Of a DNA stretch of 59,307 bases, positions 1 through 8,253 are shown piece by piece. Numbering within the stretch: position 1 is the stretch's first letter; the number at the start of each line of letters is the position of its first letter. A program made the translations under genes and the position numbers. The DNA lies in the NCBI GenBank assembly GCA_903913285.1, contig CAIWKO010000055.1, positions 1 to 59,307 on the forward strand. The letters run 5' to 3'. The notes under the pieces are model-generated. The model was not told the origin of the DNA. It worked only from the letters and a program-made list of their open reading frames with translations, and ran no database searches. The DNA is from an uncultured Bacteroidales bacterium (lineage in GTDB: Bacteria; Bacteroidota; Bacteroidia; Bacteroidales; CAIWKO01).

Positions 1-143
1 CAAGTTTTTATTACTGATTGGAAATCAAGTATTATAAAATAACAGAAATCCGTTTGGGCCGCATTTCTCCGCCAATGGGCGGACAGGGACACGCCGTTCT
101 TAAGTGTTTTTCAAAAACAAAATTCATACTGAACGGCGGCTAC
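1..143. other. Intergenic stretch left of the IS element, with hairpins
   Basis: No gene is seen. A perfect 6-bp hairpin lies at about 69-83 (tccgcc/ggcgga). An 8-bp inverted repeat, cgccgttc (92-99) and gaacggcg (131-138), encloses a gttttt-c-aaaaac hairpin (106-118). The ccgcc..gggcggaca piece resembles part of the GC-rich dispersed repeat near 49.79 kb. The function is unknown. Confidence 0.5.
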
Positions 144-155
144 CAATGAACATCT

Positions 156-1490
156 TTATTCTTTTGTTTGTAATTCAATTAGTTGTAGGTTTAACTCTGA
201 AGCCTTTTTTTGCATAAATTTTATGAGTTGATTTCTATATTTTTCTTCATATTTTTTAGTTCCTTGCTCCACATAATCGGCCCCATGTTTCATTAAGTTA
301 TAATACATCACTGCCAACTTTCTTGCGGTGGCTTTAATTGCAATGGCAGGTCCTTTTTTTGATTTTAATCTCTTTGCAAAAGCACCTAAGGCTATATGCT
401 TGCTTAATAACAAGGTTTGTGCTGCTTGTTTAAATACCTGACCTGCTTTTGTTGAACTGCGTTTTTTACTTCTTTTATTGATTTTTCCGGAGCGATTTTG
501 CCCCGGAGCTAAACCTAACCATGAGGTAAAATGTTTTGCTGTTGGCCATCGGCTAATGTCATTTCCTATTTCTGACAAAACTCGTAAATAATTATAGTCG
601 GTAAACCCGGGTAATATTGCTGCATCCCTTCCATCTGTGATGTTAAGTAATTTATAATGCAAATTCTCTATCTGCGGAGCGTGATGACGAACGCGTTTCG
701 TTGCTCTGGTTGCTTTTTGTAAAGTGTCTTCATTTTGAATTACAGTTTCTGATGACATCTTTTCAAGTAATAGTTCCATTTTTTTATCACAGTCTTCTAT
801 TTGTGTTTGATAGAAGTGGTATGCATTATATGCCTGTTTTAATTCAAACAAATGCTCTTCGCTATAAAAACCATTTAACGCTTGTAAAATTTCTTCTCTT
901 TTGTTTTTTCTTAAACGGACATCACATAAACTTAATAAATATTTCGGATCGGTTTGCCCATCTAAAATTGACTCAATCATCAACATTCCACTTTTACCAT
1001 GTATCTGATTAAGCACTTCCGGTAATCGAATATTCATCAATATTAATGCTTTTTGCATGTGCTGAACATGTGTTGCTGCCATCTGAATGTGATCTTCTCG
1101 TAATCGGTTATAGGTTCTTAATTGACGAAAAAAATCAGTCGGAATAAAACTACGCCTTAATAACCCATAGCTGTGCAATTGCTGTATCCATTGACAGTCT
1201 TGAACATCGGTTTTACGACCTGGAAGGTTTTTACTGTCTGCCGGATTTACTAACCATACATCCATGCCGGCCTTTTCAAGCATGTCATAGATAGTTATCC
1301 AATAAACCCCTGTTGCTTCCATAGCCACAGTCTTGATTTTTTGAGATAACAAATCTTTTACGCATGCTTGTAGTGTTGAGGTAAATGTTCGGTAACTTCT
1401 TACCGAATGATTGTCTGTGGCAACAAAAATTTTTTCGCTGCCAATGTCAATGCCTGCTGCATTTTCATAAATTTTTACTAAATTGCCCAT
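156..1490 (-). CDS. IS110-family DEDD transposase (RNA-guided recombinase)
   Basis: This 444-residue protein has the two-domain IS110 layout. The N-terminal RuvC-like DEDD domain shows AGIDIGSEK (about residue 14), MEATGVYW (about 58) and GRKTDVQD (about 91), which supply the acidic residues. A C-terminal Transposase_20 domain (about 285-400) contains LPGFTDYNYLRVLSEIGND, WLGLAPGQNRSG and a lysine/arginine-rich stretch. In this family the C-terminal domain carries the catalytic serine, and the recombinase uses a bridge RNA to join donor and target. The reading frame is intact, so the element may be active. The annotated ATG directly follows the A/T-rich end of the putative bridge-RNA region. 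Confidence 0.93.
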   Translation of the reverse strand: MGNLVKIYENAAGIDIGSEKIFVATDNHSVRSYRTFTSTLQACVKDLLSQKIKTVAMEATGVYWITIYDMLEKAGMDVWLVNPADSKNLPGRKTDVQDCQWIQQLHSYGLLRRSFIPTDFFRQLRTYNRLREDHIQMAATHVQHMQKALILMNIRLPEVLNQIHGKSGMLMIESILDGQTDPKYLLSLCDVRLRKNKREEILQALNGFYSEEHLFELKQAYNAYHFYQTQIEDCDKKMELLLEKMSSETVIQNEDTLQKATRATKRVRHHAPQIENLHYKLLNITDGRDAAILPGFTDYNYLRVLSEIGNDISRWPTAKHFTSWLGLAPGQNRSGKINKRSKKRSSTKAGQVFKQAAQTLLLSKHIALGAFAKRLKSKKGPAIAIKATARKLAVMYYNLMKHGADYVEQGTKKYEEKYRNQLIKFMQKKASELNLQLIELQTKE

Positions 1491-1511
1491 GTTTTTTATT
1501 TTTAAAGTTAA

Positions 1512-1673
1512 AGCAGAGGTGCTGGCATCGGAACATTAGTTGTATTTGATAGGCTACCAAGCGGGAATATCATAAAATATCACCAATGTTATTTACTCTA
1601 TGCTCCGAAACAAAGCTCAATGACAGGTAGTTTACGCTAATGCCGCGACTGCTATGGCGCCAGTGCTTCTGCT
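1512..1673 (-). ncRNA. Putative IS110 bridge RNA region
   Basis: The non-coding segment just upstream of the transposase is bounded by an imperfect inverted repeat, 1512-1526 with 1659-1673 (12 of 15 positions pair). It would close a roughly 160-nt structured RNA transcribed toward the transposase. Position, size and strand match bridge RNAs of the IS110 subgroup. The target- and donor-binding loops were not assigned, and no expression evidence is available. Confidence 0.4.
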
Positions 1674-1690
1674 CTTTAAAAAACGAATGT

Positions 1691-1789
1691 TCATTGAATG
1701 TTATTTTTGGGCAGAGCCTAATTATCCCTCAATGTGACCCTTAATATTGTCATTGAATGTTATTTTTGGGCAAAGCCTAATTATCCCTC
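1691..1789. repeat. 40-bp direct repeat, two copies, at the IS right edge
   Basis: Positions 1691-1730 and 1750-1789 are the same 40 bp with one mismatch (gcagagcc versus gcaaagcc), offset by 59 bp. The first copy starts inside the 10-bp inverted repeat that marks the transposase-upstream end of the IS. The second copy could be a relic of an earlier insertion, a duplicated target, or an older local duplication that the IS entered. Confidence 0.85.
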
Positions 1790-1806
1790 TGTATGACCAC
1801 AGGCCT

Positions 1807-2000
1807 GCTGTTTGCCAACCGCGGCAGGGATAGAAGCGGATAGCCCGGAAGGCCGTCGACCCAAACTGTTTGAAAAGGACGGCATTTGGAAATAATGAAA
1901 AACGCAACAACAAAAGGCACGCAAACGGCATGAGGACTATGAGCGGATAGCCCGTCCCGAAGGGGCCGCCCAAATGAGTTAAAAGTTGAAAGGAACAAGT
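1807..2000. repeat. GC-rich dispersed intergenic repeat, copy A
   Basis: The segments gtttgccaaccgcg, gaagcggatagccc and gaggactatgagcgga, followed by a cgcccaaa..agttaaaag tail, recur in the same order at 49711-49840. Between the second and third segments this copy carries about 85 bp that the other copy lacks; there only a cagcgaagc spacer is present. The block is more GC-rich than its surroundings and contains no convincing gene. Confidence 0.75.
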
Positions 2001-2100
2001 TGGCTAATGGCAATGATATAAACCTTAGTTTGCACCGATAGCAGGTTATTTTGTTGAAAATTTATTTTTGCACAGGAAAACCCAACTCAACTTTTTTTCG

Positions 2101-2108
2101 TAATTTTG
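2101..2108 (+). promoter_or_regulatory. Bacteroidota -7 promoter element
   Basis: TAATTTTG fits TAnnTTTG and lies 17 bp before the ATG of the SNF2 gene. No TTG is found at the expected 19-21 bp upstream. Confidence 0.5.
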
Positions 2109-2125
2109 TATAAATATCTATCAGA

Positions 2126-5100
2126 ATGCCTTTGCCTGTGCCGGGGACAGTTAACAGTCTCTACCATATTATTCACGGGTTTATCAACAGAAAAACCGAT
2201 GCTACGGTTATAGCCCAGGCACGACGACTTATTGCCATAAATTATGTAACGCTCAATAATCGGATCATTGCAAATAAAAGCATCAGTTTCAAAGTCAGGA
2301 ACGATACCACTGCACAGATATTTGATGTTAAAATTACAGAGTATTATACCCCTACCCTGCTGCGAATTATATGCAACTGTAACGAGCCCGCTTTTTGCAA
2401 ACATAAAACAGCATCGTTGCTGTATGTTGCCGAGCGTTTGCCCGACAGCCAAATGATATTATCGGAAGCATTAACTTCGGTGACACGGGCAGGCACACCC
2501 ATGCCTGTGAGTGAAGTGGTGATTAACATGCCTGCCATTAACTTCGAAATATTGAACACGGTTGCCAACCGCTATGATATAGCGGCAGGTCAAAGCCTTG
2601 CTAACTACAAAAAAATAAATATTCTGCGTGTCGATAAAACGGAGGTGTATGCCGATGTGAACAACAATCAAACCATAAACCATGTGTTGATACGCAAAAC
2701 AAGCGATAACACCTTCCACACCTATTGCAATTGTTGGAAAGTTTCGCCTGTTGTATGCGAACACCGTTATGCAGTGTTCTATGCTCTTTATCTTCAAAAA
2801 GGGAAATTCTATTTCGAGAGTTTAAAAGATTTTACAGCGCTCAAAAACCATTTGCTTGTTGAATACGGATACACTATCAACGATAATATTGATGATAAAT
2901 TTGAGTTTATAACCAGCCAAACAACAGGCCGGCCCGAACTGAAGCTCAAAGATCCTACGCTGCAAAAAATATCCCAATTTCAGCAATGGGAAACCATTAT
3001 AAAGCAATTGCAACTCGACGAAAAACCTTTAGAAATTGCAGACTTACAGTTTCCCGAGATCAGATTTAAAGAAGACTTCGGTGTTGGCTTTGCCATTAAT
3101 TTTATTTTAAACACTTTTCCGTATTTCAGCATTACGCCCTTTTACGCGAAGCTTGCCAAAGACCAAAGCACAGCAATACACAGTTTTCAAACCTTCCCGG
3201 CCAACGCTCCTCCCCTCGACATTGCCATGGAAGAAGGAACTCATCAACTATTGCATTTGCTTCAGGAAATTTCGAACGAACAGTTGATAAAGCTCACTCA
3301 AAAAGAAAATTATTTCAGGCGCAAAACCAAAACAGATATGTTTGGTTATATTCCGTTTGATGCTTCGGAAACCGATCTGATGCAGAAACATATTCTTTCG
3401 CGGCTGCTGCAGCTATTTCCTTTGCTCGAAAAAGAGTTATACACCTATCAGCAGGTGGTACCCGGCAGTTTAAGCACCTATTCGCTGCAAAAGATACACT
3501 TCTCGTCGGAAAAAATAAAGATCGCTTTTAAACTTGTAACTACTGAAGATACTGTCGATCTCTTTATCGGAATAAAAAAAGCGGATGAGGAATTTATAAC
3601 CATTGTTAAGTTTTTCGCGGGCATGTTCGTTCAGGAAAATGACACCATTTATTTGCTGAACCGTACACGGGATGCTGCCATCATTCAATATATAGGAAAG
3701 CCGGGAAAGATAAAAGTTAATAAAAAAGATACGCAGAATTTTTTGAAAGCTTTTGTCATTCCGCTGCAACGTTTCTATGATGTTGAATTGCCCGAAAGCC
3801 TCGTCAATCTTGCGTATAAAAACGAAGAGACTTCATTTGCCAAACAAATATACCTAAGTGAGAAAAATGATAAATTTCTGATCATAAGACCGGCTTTCAG
3901 ATATAACGAACATCGCCCGGTTGAATACAGCGATGCAAGCCGCATTGTGGAAGAACATGACGGAAAAGTGATCATAACTCAACGGGAACACGATGTAGAA
4001 ACGGCCTTTGTCGAAAACATCAGAGAATTGCATCCTTCGTTCAAAATGCAGGGACAACAAGGCTATTTTTATATCAGTTTCGAAGATGCCATGAAAGAAG
4101 GTTGGTTTTTCACCTTTTATAATACCATGAAAGATGAGGAAGCCGAAGTATATGGCATGAAAGAAATGAAGAAATTTCATTATAATCCGCATACCCCGAT
4201 TATCACTTTTGGATTTGCGACGGGAATAGACTGGTTTGATGTAAAAATAAATATCATGTTCGGCGAACAGAGTGTGAAGCTTAAAGATCTGCGCAAGGCG
4301 GTGATCAATAATCGCAATTATGTTCTGCTTGATGATGGTTCGATGGGGATATTGCCTGAGGAATGGGCCAAAAAGTATTCGATGTTGTTCAAGATGGGAA
4401 ATGTGGAGAAAGAAGAATTGAAGGTGTCGAAATTTCATTTCTCTATCATCGACGAAATGTATGAACAAATAGACGACGACCGTATCCGCCACGAACTGGA
4501 ATATAAAAGAAATATGCTGCAAAAATTCAGCAGGATAGAAGATATTGATATGCCCGAGAAAGTTGATGCGGTACTGAGGCCTTATCAGAAGTCGGGGTTT
4601 TCGTGGTTCAATTTTCTGGATGAATTTAATTGGGGTGGAATACTTGCCGATGATATGGGCTTGGGAAAAACACTGCAAACCCTCACATTTCTTCAACATC
4701 TGAAGAATAAAAAGAAATTCATGTATGAAGAATCGGATATACCGCCCGAAGAACAACAAACGGATACTCATTTGATCGTTTGTCCGAATTCGCTGATGTT
4801 CAACTGGGAGGGTGAAATACAAAAGTTTTGCCCTGACCTGACATATCATATTCAACATGGCAACGACAGGTTTACAGATGCGAAAAAGTTCGCAGATTAT
4901 GATATTATTATCACTACTTATGGAACTATACGCTCAGATTTCGAGGTGTTTGTTGCGTTCACGTTTCGATATATTATACTGGATGAATCGCAGGCGATAA
5001 AAAATCCCGCATCTAAAGCAACCAAAGCTGTTCAATTGCTGAAAGGTAGGAATCGGCTGGCTTTGTCGGGAACGCCCTTGCAGAATAATATCTTCGACCT

Positions 5101-5998
5101 GTATGCTCAGTTGAATTTTCTGAACCCGGGTATGTTGGGCAATATGGAGTTTTTCAAGAGCGAGTTTGCAAATCCTATAGAGAAGCATCAGGAGCAAGAA
5201 AAAAAGGATGAGTTGAAGAAACTTATTTTCCCGTTCTTTTTAAGAAGAACGAAAGAACAGGTGGCATCGGAACTTCCGGAAAAAACGGAAACGATTTTAT
5301 ATTGCGAAATGGGTGCTGAGCAAAGGATGGTATATGAAGCATATAGAAACGATTACCGCGACCGCATAATGCGCAAGATAGCAACTGAGGGACTGGAGAA
5401 ATCGGGAATCTATGTGTTGCAAGGTTTGATGAAACTGAGGCAGGTATGCGATTCGCCGGATATATTGGGCAACGACGAAATATACAGTCATGAATCGGTG
5501 AAACTGGAAGAACTGACACGCGAGATTAGTGAGAATCACGAGGAGCACAAAGTGCTAGTGTTTTCGCAATTTATCGGGATGCTTCAGTTGATCAAGCAAA
5601 GGATGGATGTGCATGGGATACCCTACGTTTATCTGGACGGAAAAAGCAGCGATAGAAGGGAAAGTGTTGAACGGTTTCAGACGGATGAGACGTGTAAGGT
5701 GTTTTTGATAAGTTTAAAAGCGGGAGGTGTGGGGCTGAATCTGACGGCGGCAGATTATGTGTATCTGGTTGATCCGTGGTGGAATCCCGCGGTGGAGCAA
5801 CAGGCTATCGACCGAACACATCGTATTGGACAAACAAGGAGTGTTTTTGCATATAAAATGATCTGTAAGGATACAATTGAGGAGAAGATACTGGTTCTGC
5901 AGAATAAAAAGAAGGAGCTGGCGAAGGAACTGATCACTGAGGAGAAATCGTTTTTGAAGAATCTGAATAAGGAGGATATTGAGTACTTGTTTAGTTAA
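2126..5998 (+). CDS. SNF2-family ATPase/helicase with two SWIM zinc motifs
   Basis: This 1290-residue Snf2/Rad54-like DNA translocase probably remodels or displaces protein on DNA. The C-terminal third is the motor: LRPYQKSGF (about 815), Walker A DMGLGKT (about 844), DESQ Walker B (about 953), LALSGTPLQNN (about 980), and a helicase C lobe with GGVGLNLTAADYVYLVDPWW and DRTHRIGQ (about 1230). The N-terminal part carries two CxC..CxH motifs, C83/C85/C91/H93 and C201/C203/C211/H213. Both fit the SWIM zinc-finger pattern known from bacterial SNF2 proteins. The roughly 570 residues between the second SWIM motif and the motor match the long middle region of this family. The gene is alone on its strand and convergent with the polysaccharide cluster. 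The substrate is unknown. Confidence 0.93.
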   Translation: MPLPVPGTVNSLYHIIHGFINRKTDATVIAQARRLIAINYVTLNNRIIANKSISFKVRNDTTAQIFDVKITEYYTPTLLRIICNCNEPAFCKHKTASLLYVAERLPDSQMILSEALTSVTRAGTPMPVSEVVINMPAINFEILNTVANRYDIAAGQSLANYKKINILRVDKTEVYADVNNNQTINHVLIRKTSDNTFHTYCNCWKVSPVVCEHRYAVFYALYLQKGKFYFESLKDFTALKNHLLVEYGYTINDNIDDKFEFITSQTTGRPELKLKDPTLQKISQFQQWETIIKQLQLDEKPLEIADLQFPEIRFKEDFGVGFAINFILNTFPYFSITPFYAKLAKDQSTAIHSFQTFPANAPPLDIAMEEGTHQLLHLLQEISNEQLIKLTQKENYFRRKTKTDMFGYIPFDASETDLMQKHILSRLLQLFPLLEKELYTYQQVVPGSLSTYSLQKIHFSSEKIKIAFKLVTTEDTVDLFIGIKKADEEFITIVKFFAGMFVQENDTIYLLNRTRDAAIIQYIGKPGKIKVNKKDTQNFLKAFVIPLQRFYDVELPESLVNLAYKNEETSFAKQIYLSEKNDKFLIIRPAFRYNEHRPVEYSDASRIVEEHDGKVIITQREHDVETAFVENIRELHPSFKMQGQQGYFYISFEDAMKEGWFFTFYNTMKDEEAEVYGMKEMKKFHYNPHTPIITFGFATGIDWFDVKINIMFGEQSVKLKDLRKAVINNRNYVLLDDGSMGILPEEWAKKYSMLFKMGNVEKEELKVSKFHFSIIDEMYEQIDDDRIRHELEYKRNMLQKFSRIEDIDMPEKVDAVLRPYQKSGFSWFNFLDEFNWGGILADDMGLGKTLQTLTFLQHLKNKKKFMYEESDIPPEEQQTDTHLIVCPNSLMFNWEGEIQKFCPDLTYHIQHGNDRFTDAKKFADYDIIITTYGTIRSDFEVFVAFTFRYIILDESQAIKNPASKATKAVQLLKGRNRLALSGTPLQNNIFDLYAQLNFLNPGMLGNMEFFKSEFANPIEKHQEQEKKDELKKLIFPFFLRRTKEQVASELPEKTETILYCEMGAEQRMVYEAYRNDYRDRIMRKIATEGLEKSGIYVLQGLMKLRQVCDSPDILGNDEIYSHESVKLEELTREISENHEEHKVLVFSQFIGMLQLIKQRMDVHGIPYVYLDGKSSDRRESVERFQTDETCKVFLISLKAGGVGLNLTAADYVYLVDPWWNPAVEQQAIDRTHRIGQTRSVFAYKMICKDTIEEKILVLQNKKKELAKELITEEKSFLKNLNKEDIEYLFS

Positions 5999-6085
5999 GA
6001 ATGACGATAGTTAGTCTGATTGTAGGATAAATAAACTTGAAAACAAAGAGTTGTATTTTCGAAGTCACTTTATTTAAAACACATA

Positions 6086-6937
6086 TTATCTTTTACTATC
6101 AGGTTTTAGCCATAAATATCCCAACAGCATCAATCTCACAGGAAACACCACAGGCAGTAGCCAGAAGTAGTTCAGGCGATAGAAATGCAACAGGCTTTTA
6201 AAAATTTGCAATTGAATGTTGTGTTTTGGCGTTCCTCCCACTTCGTGAACATAGTACGAATCAGGACTGCTATCCAATATATAATTGTTGCGCAGCAATA
6301 TTTTTGAGTATTGTGTGTCGTCGAAATACAGGAAAAAAGATTCGTCCATTAGAGGAGCACCGATATCGGTGAACATGCACGAGCCTACAATGTATTTGAA
6401 CGATGGCCAATAAGGTTTAAAGAAAGTGATGCCCGTAAGCAGATGAATATAATGAAACCCATGGTGATGAATGGCGCCGTCATGGCCCAATTCAGTAGCG
6501 CCTAAAGCAATGTGTTTGGATTTATAGCTTTGTTGAAGCGTTTCATATCGTTTTTGCATCTGCTCCAGGAAATCTTTTTCAAGCAAAATGTCGTTGTTGA
6601 TGATGAGCACATGCGTGAAGATAGTGCTTGATTTTGCCAGCCGTATACCCATATTATTGCCCGAACCATAACCTCCGTTCACGTCCGAGGGAATGATAAC
6701 AACTTGCCCGGGAGTTTTAAAAACTTCTCCGGCATCATTTATATTGTTGATGTAACATGGCGCTTGATGTTCATTCTCCAGAAAAGTCTGTATGAGTTTC
6801 AGCGAATCGTCTGTAGAATGGTTATCGATGATGACGATGCGTAAATTATCAACGCTTTGGCTCAAAATGCTTCTGAGGCAGCTTATGGTTTTGGCGCCGT
6901 TGTTGTAGTTCAAAACGCAGATGCAGGTGGTGTTCAT
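6086..6937 (-). CDS. Glycosyltransferase family 2
   Basis: This GT-A fold enzyme transfers a sugar from a nucleotide donor. The N-terminal core has CVLNYNNGAKTISCLRSI, IIDNHSTDDS and the metal-binding variant IINNDILL, all typical of rhamnosyl or galactosyl GT2 enzymes. The C-terminus ends in a hydrophobic stretch that may contact the membrane. The frame extends upstream to a TTG, but the ATG at 6937 is preferred because it forms an ATGA overlap with the stop of the preceding GT4 gene, giving 283 residues and translational coupling. It is the last gene of the long leftward polysaccharide cluster. Donor and acceptor cannot be read from sequence. Confidence 0.9.
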   Translation of the reverse strand: MNTTCICVLNYNNGAKTISCLRSILSQSVDNLRIVIIDNHSTDDSLKLIQTFLENEHQAPCYINNINDAGEVFKTPGQVVIIPSDVNGGYGSGNNMGIRLAKSSTIFTHVLIINNDILLEKDFLEQMQKRYETLQQSYKSKHIALGATELGHDGAIHHHGFHYIHLLTGITFFKPYWPSFKYIVGSCMFTDIGAPLMDESFFLYFDDTQYSKILLRNNYILDSSPDSYYVHEVGGTPKHNIQLQIFKSLLHFYRLNYFWLLPVVFPVRLMLLGYLWLKPDSKR

Positions 6938-7983
6938 GCCAATGAGTTTATGATTGCAAGCAGTTTTCGGGCCGATCGTTCCCAACTGTATTGTTTAGCG
7001 CGTTCTGCTCCATGTTCGCATAGCTGCTGGCGATAATCATCATGAGTGAGCACATGCACCATGGCATCGCTGATGCTTTCAGTTTCACCGGGGTCGGCAT
7101 AGCACGCAGCATCTCCGAATATTTCCCTAAAAACAGGAATATCTGATAATATAACCGGACATCCCAGCGACATGGCTTCAAGTGGCGGTATACCGAAGCC
7201 TTCGTAGATGGAAGGATAAACGAACAAGGAAGCATTCTTGTATAGTGCGGCAAGTTCTTCGTCCGAAACATAGCCCACACAATTGGCCAGTATTTCGTCA
7301 GGAATTTGCATGTTGAAGATCGTATCCTTTTTGCCAACCAACATCAAATTATATTTCGCATCCAGACCCGACAATTTGAAAGCTTCCACAAGCCGGACTG
7401 TGTTCTTTCTTGGGTCAAGCGAAGCCACTGAAAGTATATAGGGTTGTCGGCTTACATCATTTGCTCCGTGTTGTCCATTCAGGTCAGCCGAAACGGCATT
7501 ATAAATGATTTCAATTTTATTTTCGCTGATACCCGTTAGCCTCAATATCTCCTGCTTTGAAAATTCGCTGACAGTGATCACCTTTTTCGAACGACGGATA
7601 AAAATGGGAGTCACCCAACGGTAATACAAATAATAGCTTTTTGAAAACCACGAAGGATGCACCAGAAACGAAAGGTCGTGAATGGTGACAATACGGTTGG
7701 AATAAAAAACAGGGCCCGGACTTCCGAAATTGATCAGCAACGGGTTTTTATGCCTGAGCAGATACAGGCGCAAATCGGTTTGTTCCCAAAGTATGTTATT
7801 GAACATGCCGAATTGAACAATGCGACAGTTTAAATGATATTCGGGAAGTATTTTACGGGGAGCAAGGATAGTTATTTCGGTGCCCAGTTCAATAAGCATT
7901 TTGCACAACTCATAGGAAAACCTTTGTATGCCGGTCATCCGTTGTGTTAGGAAGCGTCCGTTAATAAATATCGGGTTGCTCAA
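6934..7983 (-). CDS. Glycosyltransferase family 4 (GT-B fold)
   Basis: This is a 349-residue retaining GT-B enzyme. The N-terminal acceptor lobe has RMTGIQRFSYEL, and the donor lobe has ILSVASLDPRKNT, FVYPSIYEGFGIPPLEA (the E-x7-E motif) and GCPVILSDIP. The start is a TTG that overlaps the TGA of the upstream small membrane protein (TTGA), so the two genes are probably translationally coupled. The downstream GT2 gene overlaps its stop. It is likely a mannosyl- or rhamnosyl-type transferase acting on the exported glycan, but specificity is not visible. Confidence 0.9.
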   Translation of the reverse strand: MSNPIFINGRFLTQRMTGIQRFSYELCKMLIELGTEITILAPRKILPEYHLNCRIVQFGMFNNILWEQTDLRLYLLRHKNPLLINFGSPGPVFYSNRIVTIHDLSFLVHPSWFSKSYYLYYRWVTPIFIRRSKKVITVSEFSKQEILRLTGISENKIEIIYNAVSADLNGQHGANDVSRQPYILSVASLDPRKNTVRLVEAFKLSGLDAKYNLMLVGKKDTIFNMQIPDEILANCVGYVSDEELAALYKNASLFVYPSIYEGFGIPPLEAMSLGCPVILSDIPVFREIFGDAACYADPGETESISDAMVHVLTHDDYRQQLCEHGAERAKQYSWERSARKLLAIINSLA

Positions 7984-8234
7984 CTTTTTTCATTGGTTTT
8001 GTTGGCTTCTCCCCTGTCTTCATCTTCTTCATAATCGTCATCAAAAGCTTTCTTCACTCCAAAAAACCTTTGCACTTTGCGCCATCCGTATTTGAAAAAC
8101 ATCAGTACCCCGACAACCCCGGCAATGACAGCCTGCAAAATGATACTTCCTGAACCCGGGTCGATATAAAGCATTACGCGGTTCAAAAACAAAGCAATGT
8201 TGAGAGACATCATGGTTGAAAATAAGGTTTGCAT
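7980..8234 (-). CDS. Small membrane protein of unknown function
   Basis: This 84-residue protein has a hydrophobic N-terminal half, including YIDPGSGSIILQAVIAGVVG and VLMFFKYGW. A basic stretch follows, then a strongly acidic tail (DDDYEEDEDRGE). The layout suggests one or two membrane segments with a cytoplasmic charged tail. The YIDPGSGS segment is common in small proteins near polysaccharide genes, but no function is known to me. Its stop overlaps the TTG start of the GT4 gene, and it sits between a methyltransferase and two glycosyltransferases, so a helper role in assembly at the membrane is plausible. Confidence 0.7.
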   Translation of the reverse strand: MQTLFSTMMSLNIALFLNRVMLYIDPGSGSIILQAVIAGVVGVLMFFKYGWRKVQRFFGVKKAFDDDYEEDEDRGEANKTNEKS

Positions 8235-8253
8235 GGTGTTATTGTTAATGAGA

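Larger units (their letters stand above)
144..1696 (-). mobile_element. IS110-family insertion sequence (approximate limits)
   Basis: The element is a DEDD transposase gene with about 200 bp of non-coding DNA on its 5' side and almost none on its 3' side. This asymmetry matches the IS110 subgroup, whose bridge RNA lies upstream of the transposase, rather than IS1111, whose RNA lies downstream. A perfect 10-bp inverted pair, caatgaacat (144-153) and atgttcattg (1687-1696), brackets the unit and is used here as provisional limits. True IS110 ends usually lack long terminal repeats, so the exact borders remain uncertain. Confidence 0.6.

Noticed and set aside
144-1696. IS1111-type organisation
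   Set aside because: The long non-coding end is 5' of the transposase and the 3' side is almost empty, which fits the IS110 subgroup instead.
1722-2013. Small ORFs upstream of the SNF2 gene
   Set aside because: They run through the duplicated 40-bp segment and the dispersed repeat, overlap each other, and have no recognisable protein character.
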